Source: Schistosoma mansoni
Taxonomy: Eukaryota > Platyhelminthes > Trematoda > Strigeidida > Schistosomatidae
NCBI RefSeq assembly: GCF_000237925.1
Contig: NC_031495.1
Span: 45,553,788 to 45,617,787 of the forward strand
Length of the DNA: 64,000 bases
Reading direction: 5' to 3'
The translations under genes and the position numbers were made by a program. Shown here in pieces: positions 1-12,701 of this stretch. The number at the start of each line of letters is the position of its first letter. Position 1 is the stretch's first letter. Under the pieces are notes generated by a model. The model was not told the origin of the DNA, searched no databases, and worked only from the letters and a program-made list of their open reading frames with translations.

Positions 1-67
1 ACCAGCGTTCTTCTGAAGAGAAAATTGTGGAAGGCCGCCACAATTTTCTCTTCAGAAGAACGCTGGT
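1..67. repeat. Perfect 30-bp inverted repeat (hairpin) in RTE-like LINE DNA
   Basis: Positions 1-30 and 38-67 are exact reverse complements around a 7-nt loop (31-37). Both arms are RTE-like ORF sequence: read from the left arm, the frame gives the Arg-Ser-Ser-Glu-Glu-Lys-Ile-Val stretch found near the C-terminus of schistosome RTE proteins. The window edge therefore lies in two head-to-head pieces of the same LINE. This may be a twin-priming inversion, a fold-back duplication or an assembly snapback. Confidence 0.9.
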
Positions 68-1130
68 TTGTTTTCTCTCACACAGTAAGTTGTTTCTACT
101 CGTATCCGGTCAACGGATATCGAGTATCTTGTGTAGACAACTGTTTATAAATACCTGTACACTTTTGATGATGATTGTAATAGTTCTCTAAGTTTCAGCT
201 CCATACAATAGAATTAAGTGTGTTGACGTTCGTGTTGAAGATTCTCACTTTCGTATTGGTTGACAGTTGTTTCAAGTTCCATATGTTCTTCAATTGTAGG
301 AATACCGCCCCTGCTACGGAAGCCTATACTTTCACATCTGCATCGGATCCTCCTTGTTCATCGATGATGCTGACCAGATAGGAAGGTGAAAATTTCCACA
401 CCATATGTTCTTCATTTGTAGGAATACCGCCCCTGCTACGACAACCTATACATTCACATCCGCATCGGATCCTCCTTGTTCATCGATGATGTTGACCAGA
501 TAGGAAGGTGAAAATTTCCACATCTCCCAGAGCTTCTCCATCAATAGTGATTAGGTTGTTTGGTGTTCTCTGTGTTGTATTTGAGGATGTTGGTTTTCCC
601 TTGTGTGTGTTGAAGTTTACTGATGCAGAGGTTGCTGCTACGCTAGTTGTGATAATCTGTATTTGTTGATGTGTATGGGACAGAAGAGCTGAATCATGTG
701 CGAAGTCCGAATCGTCTAGTTGCATCCAGTCTGTCGATTGTATTCCGTGCTTCCTTCCACATGTGGAGGTCTTCATAATTCAGTCGATCACCAGAAGAGA
801 GAGAAAGTGTGGGATTAAGCATCCTTGTCTGACTTCAGTTCTCTCATGGAATGCATCTGTCAGCTGTCCTGAATTCACGATTTTTCATTATGGTCCTTCG
901 TATAAATTCCATATGATGTTGGCGATGTTTTCAGGCATACCATAATGTCGAATAAGTTTCCATAAGCTTCTTCTATCCATACTGACGAGTCTCATTCAAT
1001 TTATTATTCAACAATAATCCGTAATGGGTATGAATGACATGGTTGTACTTGATAGTTTCAAATAAGTTGAAGATTGGATAAGAAGTTAATAATAAGTAAT
1101 TTTTTGTTATATCTGAAAATGAAAATGTCA
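38..1130 (-). mobile_element. RTE-like LINE relic, C-terminal part of ORF, with embedded insert
   Basis: Read on the minus strand, 480-776 encodes a peptide starting KTSTCGRKHGIQSTDWMQLD followed by DDSDFAHD and LLSHTHQQ, the post-RT region of schistosome RTE-like (SR2 type) LINEs. Toward lower coordinates come remnants of the lines that precede the RTE 3' end. At about 1010 the LINE ORF is replaced by non-LINE sequence matching the insert found in the two other RTE copies of the window (20.1-20.4 kb and 32.9-33.15 kb), and the copy fades out inside it near 1130-1200, as expected of a 5'-truncated copy. It is decayed and has an internal tandem duplication at 279-522. Confidence 0.8.
279..522. 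repeat. 122-bp tandem duplication inside the RTE relic
   Basis: Copies at 279-400 and 401-522 both begin ccatatgttcttca and run through the same Ser-Asp-Ala-Asp-Val coding stretch of the LINE. They differ at only a few positions. The homologous stretch of the copy at 19.7 kb is single, so the duplication is private to this copy. Confidence 0.85.
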
Positions 1131-1780
1131 AACTTTAAATATTTTTTTATTCCAATCCGTCCTTAAATTAAGAAATCGACCATAATGCATATGAACCACT
1201 AACGAAAAAGTGTAAACAGAAAACAATACATCTTTATGCTATTCTTTAGTGATGAAGACCACAACAATGTATAACAAATTAAGAAACTATATGTGTTACT
1301 TCGGTAAAATAACTGACATTAAATGTTTATCTGCACTTTCATTAGGAATTATATTTCTACTTCCTAGATAGTTTATTTTTGTTTTGACTTAATATCATTG
1401 TTTTATAAAAAATCATATATGATACGTATGTTTAAATGATGAACGGAAGTGAAGGTAACTGGTGGTTTTGCAAGTTTATTTTTCAATCTTTGATTGGTCA
1501 TTTTTAAGAGGCATCCATCTAAAAGTTAAACCACCTTTGATGCATTTTAGTTGTAGTAATCACATTTTTTATTTGCTTATTTATCCCGTTATTTGACTAA
1601 TGTCTCTGTTTCTCAAAAAATGTTCACTTGGAGATTAGATATCATTTCACTGAGTGAAATAGTTGTGCGACTATAACAGTTCTGGCAAGCAAATAAAACG
1701 TCATTAACCACTCTGTATAATGATCTGGTTCCCGTTCCGCATTACTGTGGTCGAACATTTGTTAGCGGAAGAGATAGCGA
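1130..1780. other. AT-rich intergenic DNA, nothing recognised
   Basis: No convincing coding frame or RNA gene is visible. Short open frames here lack codon bias and splice context. Confidence 0.5.
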
Positions 1781-1789
1781 TTATTTCAA

Positions 1790-1900
1790 CTCAGTGATAT
1801 AAAGATGACGTGCTCATCACGTTCGACCCCTAGAGACATCACAAAGGGTCGCTACTAAGGAGTCATATGCTAGGACGAAACAAGTATCTAGTGCTCTCAG
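1790..1900 (+). mobile_element. Decayed tRNA-type SINE with hammerhead remnant
   Basis: The stretch around 1846-1890 contains an aggagtc...aggacgaaac arrangement followed by agtgct, the order seen in schistosome hammerhead-bearing SINEs. The first core box reads CTAAGGA instead of CTGANGA, so the ribozyme core has lost a required G. Only the 3' half of the SINE is recognisable. Confidence 0.6.
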
Positions 1901-2394
1901 TTTTACAATGACAATTCGGTTGATGTTGATCCGTGACGTATACTGTTTACAAATTATGAATTGGTTTATCAGGAACAGATGTAGCTACTATATCCATCAA
2001 CATTCAACCTTTATATAATTTACTACACAAAGAGTAATACCTTCCATTTTTACTATTTTCGTATAGAATGAAACGAACTGAATATAACAGTCACTATAGT
2101 AAACGTTCTTCATACAATGCATGTGAGGTACCAAATGATAAAAAATACTTTCTATCGATTCGTAGAACTAGTAATTTTAAAGAGAAGTTTATTTAGGATC
2201 ATGCGAAACGCCTTTACTAATACAGGTAAACCAATTACATTTAAAGAATCTTTTTTTCTTAACCCCGAAGTCAACCAACGTCATACCTTATGTACGATTA
2301 TGCAAAGATGTCCAATTAGTCTGAAATATTAAATATATTCTTTTTTCATTACATTATAAAAAACAATCTGAATTACTTTTAAAATAGATGAGAT
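1900..2394. other. AT-rich intergenic DNA, nothing recognised
   Basis: A 71-codon plus-strand frame at 2117-2332 has no recognisable motif, splice context or unusual composition, and I do not call it a gene. Confidence 0.5.
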
Positions 2395-2580
2395 AGCTAT
2401 CATCCCCGGCTCAGTCAGTCAGTCAGTCACAACGTAGAAGTTCGTACGTACGTACATCAGTTCGAGTTGCCATACCACATTGGAACAGAGATCCAGTTGT
2501 CGATTCAAATCCCATAAAGGTAGAAGTAGTAAGAGTATAAGCCGAAAGATTAGGGTTTGAAGATGTTATTCAAGGAATGA
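2395..2580 (+). repeat. Interspersed repeat with CAGT and ACGT microsatellites
   Basis: A run of cagt units (about 2410-2430) and an acgtacgtac run (about 2443-2454) sit in a block of less AT-rich sequence. A B-box-like stretch, gattcaaatccc, lies near 2503. The block looks like a dispersed schistosome repeat, possibly tRNA-derived, but its class is not established from sequence alone. Confidence 0.45.
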
Positions 2581-5253
2581 AATAATTTATTATATTGCAT
2601 AAATGAAATTATTTTAGAAAAATCTTTATCATCATTGAATAAATCTATCCCATCATTACTATTAAAGATAATAATGATAATAGAATATTAAATTAATAGT
2701 ATTATCTCAAATATAATAAATTTATTAGATAAAATACCATTTGATTGGAATGAAATTACTAACACATTGATTTATCTACTTCTATTTAATAAATTGAAAA
2801 TGAAAATTAGTTATGCTCTTTTTCTTTCTATAAACAAGCTAAGAAGTAGACAAATTTAAAGATTCCAAAGAACAAAGTGCTTTAAAAGAAGAATTGAAAA
2901 CTGGAAACAAAGCTAAGTGAGGAAACAAAAAACCATGAGGTCAACAAGCTTCGGTATGTTAATGAATAAGCATATATACAATCTGTCATAGGTGTCTGTA
3001 GACTTATATATATGTATATTCTATTTATTTTATGAACTACTCGAACTACTTCGTTCTATGCATTTATTCTGGTTTACATAAACAATCCTCTTCATTATTT
3101 GCTTTCTTTAATAAGAAAAGCTTAATTACCCGCCCCCTTTGCAGCGGCTTTACATTACTAAATTATGCCTAGGAGATTATGAAAATGAATTAACATGAAT
3201 TCAGTTGTTATCGATAAGATTCTTATTATTATTATCATGGGTTAAATAGAACCAGGTTGAAGAGAATGAGATAACCTTAAAATAAATCAAAGCAAATTAT
3301 TATGAAGCTACTGACTTGTAATGCATGTAAAAAATATATACGTTACGTTGTGTGATGGTGTGTATGTATAAATATATATAAAACCTAAGCAAGTAAGCAA
3401 GAAAAACAGGAGAAGAAAGAAAAGCAGAATAATGAAAAGTGGTCGAATAAAAAAAGAAGTAAATTGTGCAAGCCTACTTGAATTCATTTGCGTGAATTAT
3501 AATGAAGTGGTATTATTTTGTTCCCCTTTATTTGTCAATTTCTACTGTTACTTGCAATAGGTTTGTTAATCAGAAGGGAAAAACAAATAATCATTGGGCA
3601 ATATCAAGAAGGGAAATAATTCAATGACCGATATCAGGTAAATAATTCATTTCTTTCAAGAAATAGTCAAATACATTTATGTATATACATGTATGTGCAT
3701 GCACATGATCAGAAGAATAAGAAGAAAAAAACAAACAAAATGAAATGAACTAAAAGGGAATGACAGAAAAGTAATAATAACTATTTTAACTCTTAAATGG
3801 GAAAAAAAATTTTTCCTCCAATTTTCTCGTTGTTGTTGTTAACTTTGTTGATATAATTCTGTTTCACATTTTTTTTATTAAACATGACCACTAGCTAACC
3901 AAATCAAGTGAATATAGAATAGTAGACAAATAATAATAAAGGTAGAAAACAGAATATATATTTTTTCAGGCTGAATTGCTTTTAGTACAAGTAAAAATGT
4001 AAGTGATTAAGTAGAGAATACTTGAGATATGATTTAAGTTTGAAAAACTATACTCATGATGCCTACCAGTATAAAGAATAAACAATGATGGAATCATGAA
4101 ATGAAACATTAACATTCAAAACGAATATTTATATTCATTACTTATGTAGAATACAATGACTAAGTGGGTAGTTCTTCGTTTAATAAATGAGTCTAAATAA
4201 GTTTCTATATTATTCTCATTCTTTCGCTTACTCTTAAAATATGCATCAATTGGTAGGACAGTTGAAAAATACTTTCATGTTAATGTGATTTGAGTAATAT
4301 TATAAGTTAAGAAAAGAACTAATAATACTTGTCAGACAGTAGAATAATACTTGAGTTAAGGAATAATAGTAGTATTGCAATAAAAATAATAAAATTTACA
4401 ATGTTTAGTTTGTAAGAATATAGAATTAGTCATCAATTAAATAAGAAACCACTAATTTATGCCCAATTTATAAAATCTTACATCCATGCATTCAATTGTG
4501 CATGTATATATATATATATAAATTTAGTGAATAAAAATAAAGAAATTTCCCTAATGAGACAACACATTTTTGTTTTGTTTTGTATTTTAGGTCACAGAAA
4601 AAAGAAATAGAGGTAAATATGATTAGGTAACCTTAAAAATTAAATAATCATCTAAGTGGTAATGATAAGTAAGAATAAGTGGAATAATTGTTTTCCTTTT
4701 TCTTTTTCTCTTTTTTTTATACTGAGAATAATACATCATCAATTGAACAAAAGTATGTGGAGAAAATCAGCGAGGAACAATTGAAAAGAGAAAAAGAAAA
4801 ATTCTCATACTTATCCTGTATGAAAAATAAACCATTGCTTTTTTTCTTCAACTACAGATGAAAATAAATTATGCCGATATTTATTCGATCTAATACTTCA
4901 AAGATGCTTTATGGCAACCAATGGATTTGTTAATGTTGGTGAAGGAGGGCTGTATTATGATAGATAGTTACATTAAACTGGTATCCATTGATTTATCGTG
5001 GCTCTCTATATTAAGTTTTGAAAAACGTCTAAGAGACATTACCATACTGGGCTTAGAATATGAGGCAGTAACATCTCTGTCACAGTTATCTACAATATGT
5101 TTCATAATCAGTAAAATATATCTTCTAATTGGACGAATTTTGCTTTTATTTAAACTGTATTCTTTAATAATCTCTATTTCTGTTTTAATTATGGGGTTTT
5201 CCTTGCTTCTGTTACCTCACGACATTGTCATTTTTTCATTTCATGATGTACTG

Positions 5254-5255
<2 letters not shown>
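2581..5255. other. AT-rich intergenic DNA, nothing firmly recognised
   Basis: About 2.7 kb of very AT-rich sequence with scattered short microsatellites (for example a TA run near 4505-4520). A 125-codon plus frame at 4921-5298 is hydrophobic and ends inside a TA microsatellite. It has no start context, homology or splice support and is most likely chance. Confidence 0.5.

Positions 5256-5289
<34 letters not shown>
5256..5289. repeat. (TA)n microsatellite
   Basis: Uninterrupted TA dinucleotides over about 34 bases. Confidence 0.95.
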
Positions 5290-5290
<1 letters not shown>

Positions 5291-5309
5291 GCTTATAATG
5301 ACAGTAACT

Positions 5310-5410
5310 TATGGCAATATTGAAGCAATCCGCTTAGGATTCACATATGTCAATAAGAGACTGATCTATTGCAGTTCTAAACATCTATGGAAAGATTCCT
5401 ACAACTAATA
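5310..5410 (+). repeat. Half-copy of the palindromic repeat seen at 48.05-48.29 kb
   Basis: This stretch holds caatccgc, cacatatg, caataagagactga, gcagt(t/c)ctaaacat and gaaagatt in the same order and spacing as the right arm of the palindromic element at 48.05-48.29 kb. The complementary left arm is missing, so it is a partial copy. It directly follows the TA microsatellite. Confidence 0.65.
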
Positions 5411-6535
5411 CAAAAATGAATCATATATATCACTGTTTTAAAAAAATGTCAATGATTCGAAGTGATACTGATTTAATATTTCACTTTTATTACAGATGAT
5501 GGATATTTTGTTCAACACTTCAATATTATTCGCTATAATATGTGTTTTTAGACAGTACACAAACAAGTTCAAGAAAGGAGGGACAGCTAAATGAATTAGT
5601 GTAAAGAGACAATGACTTCATAAGTTGAGCGTTCTGGATTATACATATCAATAGTTGTAAACCAAAACCGGCAAACTTTGGAACTGATTGCAGTGACCAA
5701 GATTCATTTACTGCCTGTCTTTCTCTAGCTTTGAAGTATTGCAATACTCTTTGTATATCTCTTTGTTTATTTTAATATTTCACATTTTCCGAGTTTGATT
5801 TTCTTATTTATGCTCTTGTGAACTGTGGCCCTACAAATAAATGTACCCTATATCTTAGACCTCTTGTCAACGTATCAGCTTATTCGAATTACATCGTGCA
5901 AGAAATAAAGATTACAAAATGGCTTTCTTGATACTTTTGGTTGATAAATAACTTATTAATAGTGAAATTATTAGGCTTCAGTCACCGAAATTAGATGATT
6001 ATGCTATCTTTAGACTTGCCTTATAAAAAGTAAAAAGTTTTTACTTATAACGTCAACTTTATACAAGACAACAAAAAAACGTAAAACTGTGGCTCAATAC
6101 CTAAAATAAAAACTGTCAACATTTGGATAGATAGTTTGAACCCACTTTTCCTAATTTCCTTGAAGAAGTTAGTACGGTTCAACACTTAATGCAACCATTC
6201 ACATACAACGACTGAGTTTTATTACCAGGGCAAAACTTATAGGTATGCAGAAAATACAATAAGACAGAGACATAATTAAGGTTCAGAAACAGATTTTCTT
6301 CATATATCTACAGACATAGTAGACAAATAGATCACAAGAGAAGTTTCATAGTAAAAAGGAATTTTAAAAAAATACATATTCATTTGAAATCAGTAGTGTT
6401 TGTTTGGCTAATTACTTTTTCTGGTTGAAGAGCACAATATACATTTATCATTTAATAATATTAATGTGTTTATGGAAATTATCCATTTCGAAACTAGTTC
6501 TTACCAAGAACAGATATCAGCTTGAGAACCACAGG
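5411..6535. other. AT-rich intergenic DNA, nothing recognised
   Basis: No recognised gene or repeat. Short frames on both strands (for example 5526-5744 minus) show no motif. Confidence 0.45.
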
Positions 6536-6547
6536 AAGATAAGAACC

Positions 6548-6656
6548 ACTGTATATATTACTATTATATATATTATATATATTATATATATCATATATTT
6601 TATATATATATATATGTATTATATATTATATGTATTATATAAAAATATAATTATTC
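6548..6656. repeat. Imperfect TAT/TA-rich microsatellite tract
   Basis: About 110 bases of interrupted ta/tat units. A plus frame running through it (6404-6775) is largely the translation of this tract. Confidence 0.85.
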
Positions 6657-6659
6657 TTA

Positions 6660-7620
6660 TTTGCTACAGATTCTTCCGATTTAAACGTTTGATAACCCCA
6701 TTGTATGATCAATGGTTATTTGATGGAGAACTTTTTGACTTTAATATTTTAAAGAATACTATGCCTGCTGCCTGATTTGAATGTTCCATGCTTGACCCCG
6801 TGTGAACTTTTATATGAGCACAAAACATGTACTCCATGTTCATTAGTTTTTTAATGATTCTCTAGTCAGAATGTTTCTGATTTATAGTCTTATAGTTGTT
6901 TGATGGCTGAATCCCCTTAAGAGGAAAGAGAAACATAATTCACTTTATATCCTCGAGGACTAGGCAAATATGTTCTAATGACATAATAAGTGACGAATTG
7001 CTTCAATTTCTACAGATAGTCATCAGAAATGGTTGTCCAAGTGGACTTGTTGATAGGAAGTTAACACCAAGACAACATCCTGAAAAAGCACTAAGAGCTC
7101 AAAAGAAAACTGTTTCTAAGAATACCAAGTTTAAAGGAGATATGGCTACCAAAAGCTTAAGTAAATGGGTTTCAAAATCCCTGAATAAAACCTTCTATTC
7201 AGTTTAGCTTCATATTGTTTTCTCAAGACGGCTTATTATTCACGAATGTGTTAAGGATTAGCTTCCACTTTGAGCTATATCAATGTACATCTATAAATTT
7301 ACTAACAGATTACATTAGCCACACAAAACGATCACTGTACAAACGCATCTCAGAACATTACCTGATGTGGCTTTTAAAAGAAGAATGCAAAACAGTCACC
7401 AGTTCAGTAAAAGAGCACCTAATTAACTCCGCACATGTCGCTCCTAAGGAGTGTCTCTTCAAAATCAACACAATCGAAGGGACTGAATTGAAGTGAAGCT
7501 GTATCAAAAACTTATGCACTACTGAAGCGTTGTCCATCCAGAAACGCAAATCCGAACTCTCTATACAAAAACGATACGTTCAACCTCTCATCCTTCCTTG
7601 GCCCTAATTTCCTTCTATAG
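6660..7620 (+). mobile_element. Penelope-like retroelement relic (3' end with GIY-YIG remnant)
   Basis: In one frame 6998-7207 gives a peptide starting LQFLQIVIRNGCPSGLVDRK, resembling the linker between RT and endonuclease of Penelope-like elements. In another frame 7215-7496 gives YISHTKRSLYKRISEHY followed by SVKEHLINSAH, matching the order of a GIY-YIG endonuclease (Tyr-Ile-x-x-Thr-x-Arg-x-Leu, Arg-Ile-x-Glu-His, then Ser-x-x-x-His). A third frame at about 7545-7610 gives IQKRYVQPLILPWP, a typical C-terminal end. The frame changes between segments, so the element is dead. Homology is by motif recognition only. Confidence 0.65.
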
Positions 7621-10600
7621 TACGTTTTGATCTCGTTTTGTTTTTATTATTGTTTTGTAATTTTAAGCTGTAATCAGTTATTATTATCCTTTGACAATTT
7701 TCCATGAGTATTATTTCAGTTATTAATATTACCTTTATGTTTTCCACTTTCCTTCATGCTTGTCAAGCAGATACTTATCTTCCATAATTCTGACTAGTAA
7801 ATTATTTTTATCCTCCTATTATTCTCTAACCCCCTGATTATTACGCAACCTCATCTAATACTTAAAACTTTAAATCAATTTATGATGCCATTTTTTCAAT
7901 CTTCCTATAGACAATTATTTATCAAACAACTATAAATATGAATGTACAGCTTAAGTAAATGGTTCTATCGAAAAGAAAATTTCCTAAGTCGAATTTTCTA
8001 TTTTTACTCGATGATATAATGGATTATTTTAATGACCAGTTCTTTTCTAGATTCAAACAGCTTTTCCACACCGTTAACTTTTCACCAACAAAAATATCAT
8101 TTAAGGATCTAGGAGCACTAAAGTCACAGCACAACTAACAGTTACTCATAAAAAATGGGACATGTTTCATACTAGTTTACTGTACATTCTTTTTCCAAAA
8201 AAAAAACAGAAATTAACATTTTTAGATGAGTTTCAATTGCATCATACCACTTCAAACCAAATAGACATTTATGATTAAAAAGAAAAAGAAAATTCTGAGA
8301 AATTATAATGACAAAAGTAGTTTATAAAAAAAATGATTACAAGTGCACATATTCAGTCCTCAATGTGTTAAGGCCAAATCATCTCATAATAATAATAATA
8401 ATAATGGAGTAATATATTCGAAACAGTTTGGCCTCATCTATTTATCAAAAAATGATAGATTTTTTAATCTTTTGTTCTACTCATAATACTGTTTGATAGT
8501 TTTTATTTTTATTTTTTTTCACTTAATTAATTGAATCGTAATTATTTTATTTTTTTATTTATTTCAATCAACTGATCTGTACATAATGCTAACTAACACC
8601 CGCAGGTTCAAGTTAAACACAAGCAATATAACACCTTAAATTTAAAAAAAAACGTAAATTGGTAATCTAATAATAATAATATACTTACATATATAAATAT
8701 GTTTTCTTTTAAGGACAAAATAAATAGTCATTTGAATATTTTATGCTTAGGTTTTAAGTAGTATTGTAGTAAACAAGAACATTAGTTGGGGACAATCGAA
8801 TGTATTTAAGCACAAATTACAGACTATCTCACTAAATTCTGATAACCATACAACAAACAATTAATTGTCTCAATCTTAACTGTTTCTTCTGTAAATATCA
8901 GTTCATCGTCTCTAATTTCACTGTTCATGCACTTTCATACCAATTGCGCTTCATTTTAGTCCTTTCCTTATCGGTCTTCTGCCAAAATATATTCTATATC
9001 TGACCATCACCATATACTACTTATATGGATATAAGTAGACCACACTACAATATGTCTTACATATAAGTAAATGCCGACATTCGGGCATATTATTATTTTC
9101 ATCTAAATATTAATTCATTTTAAATTGTCTAGTTCAAAAATTATAGTTATAAAAAAATTGAGGAAGGTTATATAGAATTTAACAACAATACTTCCTTTGC
9201 CTTCCTTTACATGTGTGGTCCCTGAATAGTATACAAGTAAACTTAATGAGCTGTTAATTTGCTTTAGTTACGGGTTCCAAGTATTCATAATTTTTTTCAT
9301 ATAAATAAGCGGAAAATGTATTTGCGTTTTTGTGATTAATTTTATCTAGAATACAGAATATTAGATTGACTTAGAGATAATTTTTTCGAAACGTCTCATT
9401 CTTTCATTACTTATGTTTGTTTACTAAATTTTAAAGAAATTAAAATTTCTGAATAAGTAATTAATTTAACATAATAATGAGTATGGTTTACATTAAAATA
9501 ACAGATATCACGACTTACAGAAATGGTAGCCCAAATATTAGATATTGGTTATGAAATAACTAACGAGAGTGAAAAATGTGCAATGTCTGTTGTATCACCT
9601 AGATGGATAAATTACTTCGTTGGCTCATTTTATGGATAGAATAAATGATGGTTAAGTGATCAAATAATTTCAAGTCGATACACAGTTTAGTTCTTCATCA
9701 CAAATAATTTAATAAAAATAATCTAGTTTAGGCCACTAAGATAGTTAAGCTATTTAAATACAGTTCATCAAATAATATGACTCAAAGTTGACCGAATACA
9801 TCAGATCCGAATACTTCTGGTGTCCCTTCAATTAGCAGATTGCATATGCTTTCAGTGAGAGTTTTTTGTAGTACCGATTGTTTCTCAAAATATATTTATT
9901 GCTGTTCCTAAAAAGCCCCACATCACAAATCAATAAACATTTCTACCAAACAAAAGTTAAGACTTCCTTTATCCATTTATATTAGAGCCGTTTTGGATTT
10001 TTAGCTTTTATTCAGCTTTCCAATATTTTATTTGATAATTGAATGAAAACATTTAAAAATTGGTGCCAATAAAAATTATTCATCTCTCTGCGTCCTATTT
10101 TTATGTTTGGTATTACAATTAAATTTCAACACAAATATGACAATTGGCTAAAATGAAGTTTTATTTTCGAAGCTTGGGTGTTTCACTGAGGCTTGTGTAC
10201 CGTTTCCTGTCTAACAGTAGTACCTGAACACTTCATCAAAAACTTGGACACTTTTCATCACCTAGTTTATACTACTCGTTTAATCAATTTACCGTGCTAG
10301 ATTTCACTACTCTTAGCTAAGAAAATAAATTTAATACATCACACATGAGTTAATATTATGAAAGCCTGTTGAACAGTAAATCACTTAATTTAAACCCACT
10401 TTTGAAATATTAATAAAATCGACAACCCAGCCACTAACAGAAAAACTTGATTGTTTTAGATCCAGATAAATATTTATCATTCATCTTAACGGACATAACC
10501 TGGACTTTAACGGTTTCCTCCCTCTATCTTAAACAAATGACTGTTTTATGAACCACATTTATCAAACTTGATTTATTTTTGATATTACTAGAAGTAAAAT

Positions 10601-12701
10601 GAATGGAATAGCGTAAAAAGTCACTTCTATACATTGTAATCTATAAACCGAAAAATTAAACAAATAGGAATCTCACAAAGTAGAACGACGTCTACGGACA
10701 GTACTTAGTTTTTTTAATGATAATACATATTAAAAGCTTTGAAAAATTATTTGTTTAATATCAACATGTTATGTGATATTGGGGACAATTTTATCTAGAC
10801 TGGATTCTCCTGGAAACCATGCTTTGAAATAAAACCATTTATTTAAAACACACCTAATCTAACAAAATATTATTTATTACCAAGGCACATTTTTTGTTTC
10901 AATGACTTTGTCCATTTAATGTAGAATTGTTTTAGTAAAAAATTTTCTCTGGTTGACATCTTAGAAATGCCCAGTCCAAATCCGGAACACCGAAAGCTTT
11001 AAAGTTAATTTAAATGTGATATAATAAAATTAACAATAAATATGGACAGATGTCTCTAAAAAAGACAAGTTAATTTATTCGCCTCTTAGTTCTAGAGTGC
11101 TACAACAAAAGAGAACTTTACAAAAAGACTGCAAATTTAACATTTTTTCTAAATATATTTAGAACAGAGAACCAAAAAAAGCCATAAAAAACGTTACTTC
11201 GTTACTCGAAAGTTTTTAAGGTTGGCTGAGTTTTGAGAAAACTTTAGTGGAGTTTTATCCTGTTTCAGAAGAAACTTTATGAAGCAAGTATGTTTTCTTC
11301 AACATTTTCAGAAAAATAAAAGAAAAAGTTCAGATAAATACATATCACCCATCAAACATCATAAAAATTGAACATAAGTCATCATTATCTCTGGACTTTG
11401 CGAATGACAAATTTAATGGGTAACACTTATGTTTTTTATGATAAACGAACTGAATAAATGAGGTTGTTAAGTTATTCATGAACCGAAGCAGGTGAAGTCC
11501 TAATATATTCAAAAGATCAAGACTGTGGTGATCTAGACTATTATTAATTTTGATATTAATTGACATACTTGTTGAAAATGAAGTATAACGGACAAAATAT
11601 TCCCCTTGTTTGCATAGGGTCACATCAGTCGTTGAGCTCAAAGAGAACGGTTGATGAAATATAGAATGGGAAGACTTATATTCATCGCCTTTACTTTACA
11701 CATCGTAAACTATCAGCAACACTTAGTTCCGGTTTACAAGTTACCTAGGCTATTTGGATTTCAATAAACGAGGTGCACAAAAGATTAAAGAAACACTAGT
11801 TTTTCAAAATGAAGTAGAAATTTCGGAAGCTACTTCCTCACGTCATGGTATGAACAAGTGATACGTTCATGTATGGTAGAGTCAAAAACCTTTTCGATCG
11901 ATTTCCGAGGTAAGTTGTGTTTGAAAACAACATTCATTAAGAGTAACTTATGCCATAAAAAATGAAACCGATTCGTCACCTATCAGTTATGAGAATCATA
12001 AACATATAAAGTGTAGCTTAATTATGCAGTTAAAGTAAAGTTTTATCCGGAGAAACCTCATTATGGCAATACAGAAACATAATCGTAAAATTTATTGATC
12101 TTTATTTGTCCGTTTTGCCCTGAACTTCAGCGCAAAACATTGTCAAAGAAATTCTAATGATAAATGACCTCTTTTGCAAGGATAACGTTTGATATAAACA
12201 TGTATCAACTAGAGATCTCTCAAAATATACCAAGCACTCAGTGATTCTCAGTCTAGAAAAGTACATGTCTAGGATTTTATAATGAACCGAAGATAAGGTT
12301 CATACGATTTGTGACTGTTGCCTATTATTTGAACCATTAGACTGAAATCAGGAAGTCAACATTTTATTACTCATGTTCTTTAAGTCATTTTATAACACTT
12401 CCATTTCATGGTGGTTTTTGCATGAGATGCTAAACGATATGTAAAGACCCTGAAACCGAAATAGGTATTCAAGACATTTTAATTCTCATCGGCTTATTGT
12501 TCTAAAGACTATCAGTAGATTTAATTCCTTTTCACAAACCACCATTTGAAGTTAAACTCCAGAATTTTAAAATTCCACAAAAGACATATTCATGACACTT
12601 TATAAACAAACAGTAGAGAACTGACGACAACGAATGAGCGTCTTGCTGGTTTCGTTGTTAAACAATGTAAGTAATGTTCCCTGATTCTATCAAACTATAG
12701 G
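7621..12701. other. Intergenic/intronic AT-rich DNA, no firm feature
   Basis: About 5 kb with no recognised gene. The first few hundred bases may be 3' UTR of the Penelope-like relic. A small AAT run lies at about 8390-8404. Frame 11345-11641 (minus, 98 codons) has no recognisable domain. If the gene at 12.7-14.4 kb is spliced, its next exons should lie here on the minus strand, but I could not identify one. Confidence 0.4.

Noticed and set aside
2395-2580. Possible tRNA gene because of a gattcaaatccc B-box-like stretch
   Set aside because: No cloverleaf, A box or acceptor stem could be drawn. Better explained as a dispersed repeat.
4921-5298. 125-codon hydrophobic plus-strand frame
   Set aside because: Its end is the translation of a TA microsatellite, and it lacks splice context, a recognisable domain or a coding-like composition.
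6404-6775. 123-codon plus-strand frame
   Set aside because: Its middle is a TA/TAT microsatellite (runs of Ile/Tyr), with no domain.
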